Assembly: GCA_045612065.1 (NCBI GenBank)
Contig: JAZKYH010000075.1
Coordinates: 62,001-126,000 of the forward strand
From: UBA1189 sp045612065
GTDB lineage: Bacteria; Bacteroidota; Bacteroidia; Bacteroidales; Bacteroidaceae
Length of the DNA: 64,000 nt
Reading direction: 5' to 3'
Below are positions 24,887 through 33,738 of the stretch, one piece after another; position 1 is the first letter of the stretch, and the number at the start of each line of letters is the position of its first letter. The notes beneath the pieces are model-generated. The model was not told the DNA's origin, made no database searches, and saw only the letters and a list, made by a program, of their open reading frames with translations. Position numbers and translations under genes: made by a program.

Positions 24887-25824
24887 GGGAAAGCCTTCTT
24901 GAATTCTCTGATTTTGTTGAGGGTGTGTTGCTTGAAGTTTTGGTACTGTTCTGATTGAGCGTTGAATGGCTTGTGCTCCATGGCACGGGCAATCTTTTCC
25001 CATTGCTGCATGAATTGTTTGGCTCCATCATCAATGCAGTGCTCAGCAAAACATTCCCACACATATTCAATGGCTTGCTGTGAGGGGTGCGCCATGTCCT
25101 CGGCATAGAAACGGTAGTCTCGTAATTCGTCCACTACGATTTCATAGGCGGGGAAGTAGTGGCATTGTTGGGGAAACTTGCTGCATAGCTCGTCAATGGC
25201 AAGCTGTAGGGTGGCCTTACTCAGTTGGTTACCATGCAACCCATCCTTGAGGTGACGTACAGGGCTTACGGTGAAGAGTATACGTAGTTTGGGATTGATT
25301 TCAGTGGTGCGATGAATAATTTTCTCCAGTGCGTTGACAATTTCTTGCACCGTCAATCGCTGGCGGACGAACTGTCGTTCGGGTACTTTGTGACAATTGC
25401 CCACAACTTCGTTCGTCTGAGACAATCGATATACCCAAGCCGTGCCAAAGGTGAGTATCAGTATATCGGCCTCGGCCAGTCTGTGTGATGCTGCTTCTAA
25501 ATGGGTATTAATCGTGGCTAGTGCAGTATGCTTGTCGGGATGGGAGTAACGGCTATGATGTAGCCAAGTGTTCCACCCGCCGTCGGGGAACTCGTTTAGC
25601 TCCTCTTCGGTAAAGAGGCGCTGCTCGACTAGACGTGTCAGTCCCTCGGCGATGGATAGGGGATTGTAGAGCACGCCGTAAGGGTTGGTTATGGTGCGGA
25701 ACTTCATTCGTTCGAGCCGTGCCCCGATGTGCTCGGCAAAGCATGAACCCATAACTAACAGCTTGTCTGAGTGGTGCAGCCTGGGATTTAGGGATGTTAT
25801 GTCTGTCTGGGTACGAAAAACCAT
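24844..25824 (-). CDS. GSCFA domain protein
   Basis: The product is 326 aa from ATG 25824. The open frame further upstream would cross the dxs promoter and is rejected. The family-naming motif MGSCFAEHIG is at about residue 26, followed by NPYGVLYNPLSI, ILTFGTAWVY, FTVSPVRHLKDG and FYAEDMAHPSQQAIEYVWE. GSCFA is an SGNH-hydrolase-like family common in Bacteroidetes: the Ser of GSCFA and the late Asp/His (EDMAHPS) would form the catalytic set. It may act on acyl or acetyl groups in the envelope, but no signal peptide is seen. Its end overlaps the RecD-like gene tail to tail. Confidence 0.9.
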   Translation of the reverse strand: MVFRTQTDITSLNPRLHHSDKLLVMGSCFAEHIGARLERMKFRTITNPYGVLYNPLSIAEGLTRLVEQRLFTEEELNEFPDGGWNTWLHHSRYSHPDKHTALATINTHLEAASHRLAEADILILTFGTAWVYRLSQTNEVVGNCHKVPERQFVRQRLTVQEIVNALEKIIHRTTEINPKLRILFTVSPVRHLKDGLHGNQLSKATLQLAIDELCSKFPQQCHYFPAYEIVVDELRDYRFYAEDMAHPSQQAIEYVWECFAEHCIDDGAKQFMQQWEKIARAMEHKPFNAQSEQYQNFKQHTLNKIREFKKAFPYLEVDEELGQFTK

Positions 25825-25876
25825 AGTTGGGCGATTAAAAACGACGCAAAAATAAGCATCTTTGGGATAAATATTG

Positions 25877-25884
25877 TATTTTTG
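25877..25884 (+). promoter_or_regulatory. -7 box for dxs
   Basis: TATTTTTG (25877-25884) followed by CACG, 19 nt before ATG 25904. No -33 element at the usual distance is clear. Confidence 0.6.
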
Positions 25885-25903
25885 CACGATAATCTTTGTC
25901 GAT

Positions 25904-27826
25904 ATGGCTGAAGAAACGAATACAAACATATTAAATACTATACAATACCCTGCAGACTTGCGTCGTCTGAAGCTCAACCAACTGCCTCAGTTGTGCGATG
26001 AGTTGCGTCAATTTGTTATCAGCGAGCTGTCTCAGAATCCTGGTCACTTTGGCTCTACGTTGGGTGTGATTGAGCTTACCGTAGCTCTGCACTACGTGTA
26101 CGATACACCCAGTGACCGTCTCGTTTGGGATGTGGGACATCAGGCGTATGCTCACAAAATTCTTACGGGACGTCGTGAACAGTTCCACACGAACCGCAAG
26201 TTCAAGGGGCTCAAACCCTTTCCTTCACCCGAGGAGAGCGAGTATGACAGCTTTACCTGTGGGCACGCCTCCAACTCCATCTCTGCAGCTCTTGGTATGG
26301 CTGTGGCTGCCAAGAAGCAGGGTGATGGCAAGCGCCGCGTAGTTGCCATCATCGGTGATGGTGCCATGAGTGGAGGTCTTGCTTTTGAGGGACTCAATAA
26401 CGTGTCTGAGAGTGACAATAATATGCTCATCGTGCTCAATGACAATAAGATGTCCATTGACCGCTCGGTGGGAGGATTCAAGAAATATTTGCTTAGTCTC
26501 ACTACCACGCCAAGCTATAACAGATGGCGTTATCGCCTTGCTCGTGTGCTTGGCAAGATGGGACTGATGAAGGATGGCGGGCGCGAGCGCCTTATCCGTT
26601 TCAATAATAGCGTGAAGAGTCTGCTCACCAATCAGCAGAACATCTTTGAGGGTATGAACATTCGTTATTTCGGTCCTGTTGACGGGCACGATGTCATCGA
26701 GCTTGTGCATGCCTTGCGCACTATCAAGGATATGAATGGCCCCAAGATGTTGCACATACACACCACTAAGGGTAAGGGTTTTGCTCCAGCCGAGGAGGTG
26801 CCTGCCGAGTGGCATGCTCCTGGGCTTTTCGATGCCGAGACGGGCGAGCGTTTCGAGGCCAGCGAGGAAGGTAAGCCGCCCCGTTTCCAAGATGTCTTCG
26901 GACACACACTGCTCGAGTTGGCTCAACAGAACGAGAAGATTGTGGGTGTCACTCCTGCTATGCCCACGGGGTGTTCGCTCAACATAATGATGGAGAAGAT
27001 GCCTTGCCGCTGTTTTGACGTGGGCATTGCCGAGGGGCACGCAGTGACCTTCTCGGGCGGTATGGCCAAGGATGGTCTTGTGCCTTTCTGTAATATCTAC
27101 TCTTCGTTCCTGCAGCGTGCTTACGACAATATTATTCACGATGTGGCCATTTCGCGCTCTAACGTAGTGTTCTGCATCGATCGTGGTGGACTCGTGGGTG
27201 AGGATGGTCCCACACATCATGGCGCTTTCGATCTCGCCTTCTTGCGCACCATCCCCAATATTACCATCGCCGCTCCTTACGACGAGCACGAGTTGCGCAA
27301 TCTCATGTATACTGCGCAACTACCCGATATGGGTCCTTTCGCCATCCGCTATCCTCGTGGTCGGGGTAAGTTGGTCGATTGGCGTTGTCCTCTCGAGGCA
27401 TTGCCTGTGGGCAAGGGTCGTCAGCTTCGTGAGGGTACTGATGTGGCTATCCTTAGCATCGGTTCGGTAGGTAATCTTGCTTCTGAGGCCATTGAACTCG
27501 TTGCTGCCAAGGGTATCAGCGTGGCTCATTACGACATGCGTTTCCTCAAGCCCATCGATGAGGATATTCTTCACGAAGTAGGGCGCACACATACTCGTAT
27601 CATCACTCTTGAGAATGGTACCGTCAAAGGTGGTCTCGGCAGTGCGGTGCTTGAGTTTATGGCTGACTATGGCTACACACCCAGTGTGCGCCGTATGGGA
27701 TTGCCCGATCAGTTCATCGAGCATGGCTCTGTGCCAGAACTCTGCCGCTTGTGCGGTATCGACGCCGAGAGCATAGCTCGAACCATAGAGGAGTTGGTGG
27801 GGGTAGAGGCGAATAAAAACTTGTAG
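25904..27826 (+). CDS. dxs: 1-deoxy-D-xylulose-5-phosphate synthase
   Basis: The product is 640 aa from ATG 25904 (the frame is open from 25874 but that part overlaps the promoter). It condenses pyruvate and glyceraldehyde-3-phosphate, the first step of the MEP pathway; ispG is also in this window. Thiamine-diphosphate features: GHFGSTLGVIELTVALHYV, DVGHQAYAHKILTGR, GHASNSISAALGMA, GDGAMSGGLAFEGLNN with LNDNKMSI, the transketolase-like middle domain DVGIAEGHAVTFSGGMA and DRGGLVGEDGPTHHG, and the C-terminal domain TLENGTVKGGLGSAV. Followed by a 22-bp-period palindrome array and a terminator. Confidence 0.97.
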   Translation: MAEETNTNILNTIQYPADLRRLKLNQLPQLCDELRQFVISELSQNPGHFGSTLGVIELTVALHYVYDTPSDRLVWDVGHQAYAHKILTGRREQFHTNRKFKGLKPFPSPEESEYDSFTCGHASNSISAALGMAVAAKKQGDGKRRVVAIIGDGAMSGGLAFEGLNNVSESDNNMLIVLNDNKMSIDRSVGGFKKYLLSLTTTPSYNRWRYRLARVLGKMGLMKDGGRERLIRFNNSVKSLLTNQQNIFEGMNIRYFGPVDGHDVIELVHALRTIKDMNGPKMLHIHTTKGKGFAPAEEVPAEWHAPGLFDAETGERFEASEEGKPPRFQDVFGHTLLELAQQNEKIVGVTPAMPTGCSLNIMMEKMPCRCFDVGIAEGHAVTFSGGMAKDGLVPFCNIYSSFLQRAYDNIIHDVAISRSNVVFCIDRGGLVGEDGPTHHGAFDLAFLRTIPNITIAAPYDEHELRNLMYTAQLPDMGPFAIRYPRGRGKLVDWRCPLEALPVGKGRQLREGTDVAILSIGSVGNLASEAIELVAAKGISVAHYDMRFLKPIDEDILHEVGRTHTRIITLENGTVKGGLGSAVLEFMADYGYTPSVRRMGLPDQFIEHGSVPELCRLCGIDAESIARTIEELVGVEANKNL

Positions 27827-27844
27827 GATTATCCGCCGATTATC

Positions 27845-27932
27845 ATCCGCGGTAGCTACCGCGGATGTCTTCGCTAGCTATTGAGGTCAGGCTCGGTAGC
27901 TACCGCGGTGCTCATCATTAGCTACTGATGAG
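27845..27932. repeat. Array of four 22-bp palindromic units centred on TAGCTA
   Basis: TAGCTA occurs at 27853, 27875, 27897 and 27919: spacing exactly 22, 22, 22. Each 22-bp unit is a dyad. Unit 1 is perfect (with flanks, a 24-bp perfect palindrome at 27844-27867), unit 4 matches at 7 of 8 arm positions, and units 2 and 3 are degenerate. In all units a C lies three bases before TAGCTA and a G three bases after it. The same rule holds for the array at 39242-39329. The array lies between dxs and its terminator, so it should be transcribed at the 3' end of dxs. The function is unknown. Confidence 0.85.
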
Positions 27933-27942
27933 AATGTTGTAG

Positions 27943-27976
27943 ACCCATATGTATAAATATAGGTAGTGATATGGGT
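27943..27976. repeat. Inverted repeat ACCCATAT / ATATGGGT
   Basis: Perfect 8-bp arms (27943-27950 and 27969-27976) around an 18-nt AT-rich loop, between the TAGCTA array and the terminator. Confidence 0.5.
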
Positions 27977-27989
27977 ATCGTCCAGCAAA

Positions 27990-28017
27990 GGGGAAATTCT
28001 TCCCCGCTCCTTTTTTT
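27990..28017 (+). terminator. Terminator after dxs
   Basis: GGGGAA (27990-27995) pairs with TTCCCC (28000-28005), followed by GCTCC and seven T (28011-28017). Confidence 0.75.
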
Positions 28018-28034
28018 ATGCCTTATGATAAGTA

Positions 28035-28352
28035 TCAGCACCCCGTTCCATCCAAACTGCACGAAGCGCCTTGCTCGGGTGGGGTAGGTGTTGCCGCGGT
28101 GAAGCGTGCAGCATCGTAGTGCTTGAGGGAGATGGCTACGGAGCCGTCTTCGCGCACGAAGCAGGGGATGCCGATGTTGCCGCGCTCGCGAACTTTTTCG
28201 AATGCGGGGTGATGGTCGCGTAGGGCGAGGAACTCCTTCAGACTACGGGCTTGGTGGCCTATGTCTATCAACTCATAATCAGGATGGTTGCTGTAAAGTG
28301 CCTTGACCTCAATGCAGTCGGGGCAACTCTCCATAACGTAAATCTTTGTCAT
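28035..28352 (-). CDS. Glutaredoxin-related protein
   Basis: The product is 105 aa. It starts MTKIYVMESCPDCIEVKALY with a CPDC redox motif in the glutaredoxin position, then YELIDIGHQARSLKEFLALRDHHPAFE and GNIGIPCFVREDGSVAISL, which fits the cis-Pro loop of the thioredoxin fold. The C-terminal tail CSLDGTGC carries two more cysteines. It is probably a small cytosolic thiol oxidoreductase. It is transcribed away from sufB, convergent with dxs. A weak TATCTTCG box lies upstream. Confidence 0.82.
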   Translation of the reverse strand: MTKIYVMESCPDCIEVKALYSNHPDYELIDIGHQARSLKEFLALRDHHPAFEKVRERGNIGIPCFVREDGSVAISLKHYDAARFTAATPTPPEQGASCSLDGTGC

Positions 28353-28455
28353 AGTTCTTGTGGCTTGATTCTGGTGCGAAGATACGAAAGTTCGCAGAGC
28401 ATAGCAAATATTTGAGTACTAATGAGGATGTACCCGCTAAAAACAAATGCTATGC

Positions 28456-28486
28456 TTGCACGTTTCGGTAAAAAGTAGTACTTTCG
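28456..28486 (+). promoter_or_regulatory. Promoter for the suf operon
   Basis: TTG (28456-28458), 20-nt spacer, TACTTTCG (28479-28486). The sufB ATG is 11 nt further on, giving a very short leader. Confidence 0.6.
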
Positions 28487-28496
28487 TGCTCCCTAA

Positions 28497-29987
28497 ATGA
28501 ACTATATGGAACAACCTCAAGATAACAACCTCAATGCACGTACGGACAACCAGTATGTGCGCAGTCTCACCGAGGAGAAGTACAAGTATGGCTTCACCAC
28601 GGAAGTAGACACCGAGGTCATACCCGTGGGCTTGAGCGAGGAGGTGGTGCGCATCATCTCGGCCAAGAAGGGCGAGCCTGAGTGGCTGCTCGACTTCCGT
28701 CTCAAGGCCTATCGCTATTGGCTCACGCTCGAGATGCCCCAGTGGGCACATTTGCGTATTCCCGAGATTGACTATCAAGCCATATCATACTATGCCGACC
28801 CCACGAAGAAGAAGGAGGGCCCCAAGAGCCTCGACGAGATTGACCCCGAGGTGATGAAGACCTTCGACAAGTTGGGCATTCCCCTCGAGGAGCGCCTCGC
28901 ACTGAGTGGCGGCATGGCGGTGGATGCGGTGATGGACTCGGTATCGGTGAAAACGACCTTCAAGGAGACACTCCTGGAGAAGGGCATCATCTTCTGCTCC
29001 ATCAGCGAAGCGGTGCGCGAGTATCCCGACCTCGTGAAGCAGTACTTGGGCTCGGTGGTCAACTACCGCGACAACTATTTCGCAGCACTCAACTCGGCCG
29101 TGTTCAGTGACGGCTCGTTCGTATACATCCCCAAGGGTACCCGTTGCCCTATGGAACTGTCGACCTACTTCCGCATCAATGCGGCCAATACGGGTCAGTT
29201 TGAGCGTACGCTCATTGTGGCCGACGACGATAGTTACGTGTCGTACCTCGAAGGCTGCACAGCGCCCATGCGCGATGAGAACCAATTGCATGCTGCCATC
29301 GTGGAGATTGTGGTGATGGATCGCGCCGAGGTGAAGTATAGCACCGTGCAGAACTGGTATCCCGGCGATGCCGAAGGCAAGGGCGGTGTGTATAACTTCG
29401 TGACCAAGCGCGGACACTGCCGTGGTGTAGATAGCAAATTGTCATGGACGCAGGTGGAGACGGGTTCTGCCATCACATGGAAATACCCCTCATGCGTGCT
29501 CTCGGGCGACAACTCACAAGGTGAGTTCTACTCTGTGGCGGTGACCAACAACTACCAGCAGGCCGATACGGGTACCAAGATGATACACCTCGGACGCAAC
29601 ACCAAGAGCACCATCATCAGCAAGGGTATCTCGGCAGGCAAGAGCGAGAACTCCTACCGCGGACTCGTCAAGGTGGGCGAGAAGGCCGACGGAGCGCGCA
29701 ACTATAGCCAGTGCGACTCATTGCTGCTCGGTAGCCACTGCGGGGCTCACACCTTCCCCTACATGGACATCAAAAACGAGACTGCTGTCGTAGAGCACGA
29801 GGCTACTACCTCAAAGATATCCGAAGATCAACTCTTCTATTGCAACCAGCGCGGCATCAAGACCGAGGATGCCATCGGACTCATCGTCAATGGCTATGCC
29901 AAGGAGGTCATCAACAAGCTGCCCATGGAGTTTGCCGTAGAGGCACAGAAACTGCTCTCGGTATCGCTGGAGGGAAGCGTGGGCTAA
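28497..29987 (+). CDS. sufB: Fe-S cluster assembly scaffold SufB
   Basis: The product is 496 aa (alternative ATG at 28506). SufB with SufC and SufD forms the SufBC2D scaffold that builds [4Fe-4S] clusters in the cytoplasm. Seen: the N-terminal YKYGFTTEVDTEVIPVGLSEEVVRIISAKK-type region in shorter pieces, DEIDPEVMKTFDKLGIPLEE, the beta-helix core (FVYIPKGTRCPMELSTYFRIN), and the C-terminal SDSLL-like block QCDSLLLGSHCGAHTFPY with the conserved Cys, then EHEATTSKISEDQLFYCNQRGI. First gene of sufBCD; no sufS or sufE follows. Confidence 0.97.
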   Translation: MNYMEQPQDNNLNARTDNQYVRSLTEEKYKYGFTTEVDTEVIPVGLSEEVVRIISAKKGEPEWLLDFRLKAYRYWLTLEMPQWAHLRIPEIDYQAISYYADPTKKKEGPKSLDEIDPEVMKTFDKLGIPLEERLALSGGMAVDAVMDSVSVKTTFKETLLEKGIIFCSISEAVREYPDLVKQYLGSVVNYRDNYFAALNSAVFSDGSFVYIPKGTRCPMELSTYFRINAANTGQFERTLIVADDDSYVSYLEGCTAPMRDENQLHAAIVEIVVMDRAEVKYSTVQNWYPGDAEGKGGVYNFVTKRGHCRGVDSKLSWTQVETGSAITWKYPSCVLSGDNSQGEFYSVAVTNNYQQADTGTKMIHLGRNTKSTIISKGISAGKSENSYRGLVKVGEKADGARNYSQCDSLLLGSHCGAHTFPYMDIKNETAVVEHEATTSKISEDQLFYCNQRGIKTEDAIGLIVNGYAKEVINKLPMEFAVEAQKLLSVSLEGSVG

Positions 29988-29991
29988 ACAC

Positions 29992-30021
29992 TTGACAATG
30001 GACAATTGATAATTGACAATT
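29992..30021 (+). repeat. Heptad-repeat tract between sufB and sufC
   Basis: Four heptads in a row: TTGACAA, TGGACAA, TTGATAA, TTGACAA (29992-30019), then a core with GCTCCGG and TTTCCGG. It lies inside the suf message. Confidence 0.65.
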
Positions 30022-30074
30022 AGGATGCTCCGGCAACTATGCGTTTCCGGTAATTCCGAAATAAAGATAAAACA

Positions 30075-30827
30075 ATGCTAAAGATAAGCAACCTACATGC
30101 CAGCATCAATGGCAAAGAGATATTGAAGGGTATTGACCTCGAGGTACGCCCCGGTGAGGTGCATGCCATCATGGGACCCAACGGCTCAGGTAAGAGTACG
30201 CTGAGCAATGTACTCGTGGGCCACCCCGCCTATGAAGTAACCGAGGGTGAAGTGTCGTTCAATGGCAAGGACCTCCTTGCTTTGGCTCCCGAGGACCGCA
30301 GTCACGAGGGCTTGTTCCTCTCGTTCCAGTACCCCGTGGAGATTCCCGGTGTGAGCATGGTGAACTTCATGCGTGCCGCCATTAACGAGCAGCGCAAATA
30401 TCGTAATCTTCCTCCCTTGGCAGCCAACGAGTTTCTCAAACTGATGCGCGAGAAGCGTGCCTTCGTGGAACTCGACAGCAAACTGGCCAACCGCTCGGTG
30501 AACGAGGGCTTCAGTGGCGGTGAGAAGAAGAAGAACGAAATCTTCCAGATGGCAATGCTCGAGCCACGTCTCAGTATCCTTGACGAAACAGACTCAGGTC
30601 TCGACATCGATGCCTTGCGCATCGTGGCCGAGGGTGTGAATAAACTGAAGACTCCCGAGACATCGACCATCGTCATCACACACTACCAACGCCTGCTCGA
30701 CTACCTCAAGCCCGATGTAGTGCACGTCCTCTACAAGGGACGCATCGTGAAGACTGCAGGCCCCGAACTGGCACTCGAGATTGAGAAGCGCGGCTTCGAC
30801 TGGATCAAGAAGGAGGTGGACGAGTGA
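30075..30827 (+). CDS. sufC: Fe-S cluster assembly ATPase SufC
   Basis: The product is 250 aa, the normal SufC length. It is an ABC-type ATPase that drives conformational change in the SufBC2D scaffold. Walker A GPNGSGKST, Q-loop in LSFQYPVEIPGV, signature FSGGEKKKNEI, Walker B LSILDETDSGLDIDAL, and H-loop IVITHYQRLLDYL are all visible. Its TGA shares one base with the sufD ATG. Confidence 0.97.
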   Translation: MLKISNLHASINGKEILKGIDLEVRPGEVHAIMGPNGSGKSTLSNVLVGHPAYEVTEGEVSFNGKDLLALAPEDRSHEGLFLSFQYPVEIPGVSMVNFMRAAINEQRKYRNLPPLAANEFLKLMREKRAFVELDSKLANRSVNEGFSGGEKKKNEIFQMAMLEPRLSILDETDSGLDIDALRIVAEGVNKLKTPETSTIVITHYQRLLDYLKPDVVHVLYKGRIVKTAGPELALEIEKRGFDWIKKEVDE

Positions 30828-32170
30828 TGCAAAGCAAGACCCAATATATCAATCTCTACCGTGAGTGCCGCGATCTCATCACCCGTCACAGTAGTGAGGT
30901 AATGAATGCGTTGCGCGATGAGGCTTGCTGCCACTTGGAGCAGCAGGGCTTTCCCACGAAGCGTGTTGAGGATTACAAGTATACCGATGTGGAGGCGCTC
31001 TTTGCTCCCGACTATGGCTTGAACATCAGCCGTCTCGCCATCCCCGTAAACCCCTACGACGTTTTCAAGTGCGATGTGCCCAACATGAGCACTTCGCTCT
31101 ACTTCGTGGTGAACGACACCTTCTATAATCGTGCCCTACCCAAGGCCACATTACCCGAGGGAGTCATCCTCGGTAGCCTTAAGGAACTCTCGGCTCAGTA
31201 TCCTGAACTTGTAGCCAAACACTATGGCCAACTTGCCCGTACCGAGGAGGATGCAGTCACTGCCCTCAACACCATGTTGGCGCAAGATGGTCTGCTGCTT
31301 TACGTTCCCAAGGGGGTAGTGGTGGAGAAGCCCATCCAATTGGTCAACATATTGCGTGCCGATGTGAACTTTATGGTCAACCGCCGTGTGCTCATCATCA
31401 TAGAGGACAATGCTCAGGCTCGCATCCTTGCTTGTGACCACACGACTGACGAGGTCGATTTCCTTGCTACGCAGGTTATTGAAGCCTATGTGGGTCGTGG
31501 CGCTTCGTTAGAACTTTACGAACTGGAGGAGTCTACTCCCCATACTCACCGCTTGAGTAACCTCTATGTGCTTCAGGAGGCCGATAGCAATGTGCATATC
31601 AATGGCATCACCCTCGTGGGAGGTACCACACGCAACACCACGCGCGTGGCTCTCGCAGGACGCGGTGCTCACATTGACCTTTGCGGCATGGCCATTGCCG
31701 ACAAGCAGCAGCACGTGGACAACCACACCTTCATCGACCATGCCGTGAGCGACTGCACCAGCCATGAACTCTACAAGTATGTGCTCGACGATGAGGCTAC
31801 CGGTGCCTTTGCCGGCAAGGTGCTCGTACGCGAGGGCGCTCAGCACACCGATTCGCAGCAGACCAACCGCAACCTCTGCCTCACACGCCAGGCACGTATG
31901 TATACTCAGCCCCAGCTCGAGATTTATGCCGACGATGTGAAGTGTAGTCACGGTGCTACCGTGGGCCAACTCAACGAGGATGCTCTCTTCTATATGCAGC
32001 AGCGTGGCATCAGTTATACCGAAGCGCGCCAGCTTCTTATGCGGGCTTTCGTAGGTGAGGTGATTGATGGCGTGGGTCTTGAAGCCTTGCGCGACCGTCT
32101 GCACCACCTGGTGGAGAAACGCTTCCGTGGCGAACTGGGCAAGTGTGGTGATTGCAGTGTTTGTAAATAA
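30827..32170 (+). CDS. sufD: Fe-S cluster assembly protein SufD
   Basis: The product is 447 aa. ATG 30827 overlaps the sufC TGA by one base (TGATG), a coupling arrangement, and is preferred over a GTG at 30824. SufD is the SufB paralogue of the SufBC2D complex. The N-terminal helical part (FPTKRVEDYKYTDVEALF) is followed by the beta-helix (LLLYVPKGVVVEKPIQLVN) and the C-terminal block QTNRNLCLTRQARMYTQPQLEIYADDVKCSHGATVGQL with the conserved CSHG, given here only as landmarks. It ends in a Cys-rich tail (KCGDCSVCK). A terminator follows. Confidence 0.95.
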   Translation: MQSKTQYINLYRECRDLITRHSSEVMNALRDEACCHLEQQGFPTKRVEDYKYTDVEALFAPDYGLNISRLAIPVNPYDVFKCDVPNMSTSLYFVVNDTFYNRALPKATLPEGVILGSLKELSAQYPELVAKHYGQLARTEEDAVTALNTMLAQDGLLLYVPKGVVVEKPIQLVNILRADVNFMVNRRVLIIIEDNAQARILACDHTTDEVDFLATQVIEAYVGRGASLELYELEESTPHTHRLSNLYVLQEADSNVHINGITLVGGTTRNTTRVALAGRGAHIDLCGMAIADKQQHVDNHTFIDHAVSDCTSHELYKYVLDDEATGAFAGKVLVREGAQHTDSQQTNRNLCLTRQARMYTQPQLEIYADDVKCSHGATVGQLNEDALFYMQQRGISYTEARQLLMRAFVGEVIDGVGLEALRDRLHHLVEKRFRGELGKCGDCSVCK

Positions 32171-32183
32171 ATAGTATAGGTTT

Positions 32184-32226
32184 AATCAGGCAGCTCTGTG
32201 TTGGGAGTTGTCTGATTGTGTTTTTA
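32184..32226 (+). terminator. Terminator after sufD
   Basis: AATCAG-CA-CTC pairs with GAG-TG-CTGATT across 32184-32217 with two mismatched positions, followed by GTGTTTTTATT. Confidence 0.65.
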
Positions 32227-32242
32227 TTAGGATTAGTTTATT

Positions 32243-33667
32243 ATGGTAACATTTTCTGTAGCATTAGTTTTGCTCATCGTGGGGTATGTCGTGTATGGCG
32301 GTTTCGTGAACCGCATCTTCGCCCCTGATGCCAAGCGCACCACTCCTGCGGTGGCCATGAACGATGGCGTGGACTATATGCCCATGCCCACGTGGAAAAT
32401 CTTCATGATTCAGTTCCTCAATATCGCAGGTCTCGGTCCCATCTTCGGAGCCATCATGGGTGCCCAGTTTGGTACGGCATCCTATCTGTGGATAGTCATC
32501 GGTACGCTTTTGGCAGGTGCCGTGCACGATTTCTTCTCGGGATGCCTCTCCATCCGCAACAATGGTGCCAACCTGCCCGAACTCATCGGCAAGTACCTCG
32601 GCACCAGTGCCAAGACGGTGATGAACGTGCTCTCCATCGTACTCATGGTGCTTGTGGGTGCGGTGTTCGTGTCGGGCCCCGCCGAACTGCTGGCCGGCAT
32701 GACCCCTGCTGCAATGAACGTGAACTTCTGGATTGTAGCCATCTTCCTCTATTACGTGCTGGCTACGCTGCTGCCCATCGACAAGATTATCGGCCGCATC
32801 TACCCCCTATTTGCCATTGCCCTGCTCTTCATGGCCGTGGGCGTGCTCGTGATGCTCTATGTCAAGCACCCCGCATTGCCCGAGATGTGGCAAAGCTTCG
32901 GCACCAAGTACGACAAATCGCCCATCTTTCCCATGATGTTCGTGAGCATCGCTTGCGGTGCCATCAGTGGCTTCCATGCCACGCAGTCGCCCCTCATGGC
33001 ACGCTGCATGACCAATGAGAAGCATTGTCGCCCCATCTTCTATGGTGCCATGGTGACCGAGGGCATCGTGGCTCTCGTGTGGGCTGCCGCTGCCACCTGG
33101 TTCTTTGGTGAGCACGGCACGGTCGATACCGCTACGGGCATACCCTATAGCGGTGCCAAGGTGGCAACGATGATATCCAAGGAGTGGCTCGGCGCTGTTG
33201 GCGGCATAGTGGCTATCCTCGGTATCGTGGCGGCTCCCATCACCAGTGGCGACACCGCCTTGCGCTCGGCACGACTCATCATTGCCGACTTTCTGCACAT
33301 GGAGCAGAAGAGCATCAAGCGCCGCCTGCTCATCTGCATCCCCCTGTTCCTCGTCACCGCGGGCACCCTTGTCTATAGCCTTGCCGATGCCGATGGCTTC
33401 AAGATTATTTGGCGTTACTTCGCCTGGTGCAACCAGACCCTCTCCGTCTTCACCCTTTGGGCCATCACGGCGTACCTGGTGAGAGAGAAGAAACCCTATA
33501 TCATCACGCTCATCCCCGCGCTTTTCATGACCTGCGTGAGCGTCACTTACATCTGCATCGCCCCCGAGGGATTCCAGTTGCCTTCGGTGCTCTCCTATGC
33601 CATTGGCGCTGCAACCGTGCTGGCAACGCTCGTGTGGTTCGTGGTATGGATGAAAAAGCGCCGGTGA
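32243..33667 (+). CDS. cstA: Carbon starvation CstA family transporter
   Basis: The product is 474 aa, the short form of CstA. About twelve membrane helices are visible. Conserved pieces are YVVYGGFVNRIFAPD, FLNIAGLGPIFGAIMGAQFG, GAVHDFFSGCLSIRNNG, SIACGAISGFHATQSPLMARCM and PITSGDTALRSARLIIAD. CstA proteins import peptides or pyruvate across the inner membrane; which substrate is used here cannot be told. It sits alone after the suf terminator and before a bidirectional terminator shared with gdhA. Confidence 0.93.
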   Translation: MVTFSVALVLLIVGYVVYGGFVNRIFAPDAKRTTPAVAMNDGVDYMPMPTWKIFMIQFLNIAGLGPIFGAIMGAQFGTASYLWIVIGTLLAGAVHDFFSGCLSIRNNGANLPELIGKYLGTSAKTVMNVLSIVLMVLVGAVFVSGPAELLAGMTPAAMNVNFWIVAIFLYYVLATLLPIDKIIGRIYPLFAIALLFMAVGVLVMLYVKHPALPEMWQSFGTKYDKSPIFPMMFVSIACGAISGFHATQSPLMARCMTNEKHCRPIFYGAMVTEGIVALVWAAAATWFFGEHGTVDTATGIPYSGAKVATMISKEWLGAVGGIVAILGIVAAPITSGDTALRSARLIIADFLHMEQKSIKRRLLICIPLFLVTAGTLVYSLADADGFKIIWRYFAWCNQTLSVFTLWAITAYLVREKKPYIITLIPALFMTCVSVTYICIAPEGFQLPSVLSYAIGAATVLATLVWFVVWMKKRR

Positions 33668-33689
33668 CCCCTGCGCCTCCACATAGAAT

Positions 33690-33716
33690 AAAGGCCCCCA
33701 CTGGTGTGGAGGCCTT
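33690..33716. terminator. Bidirectional terminator between cstA and gdhA
   Basis: AAAGGCCcCCAC pairs with GTGGaGGCCTTT around TGGT. A-rich and T-rich flanks serve both convergent genes. Confidence 0.8.
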
Positions 33717-33738
33717 TGTTGTATGGTATGGATACCGA

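Noticed and set aside
27845..27932. CRISPR array
   Set aside because: Units abut at 22 bp with no spacers of constant length and unrelated sequence, and no cas gene is in the window.
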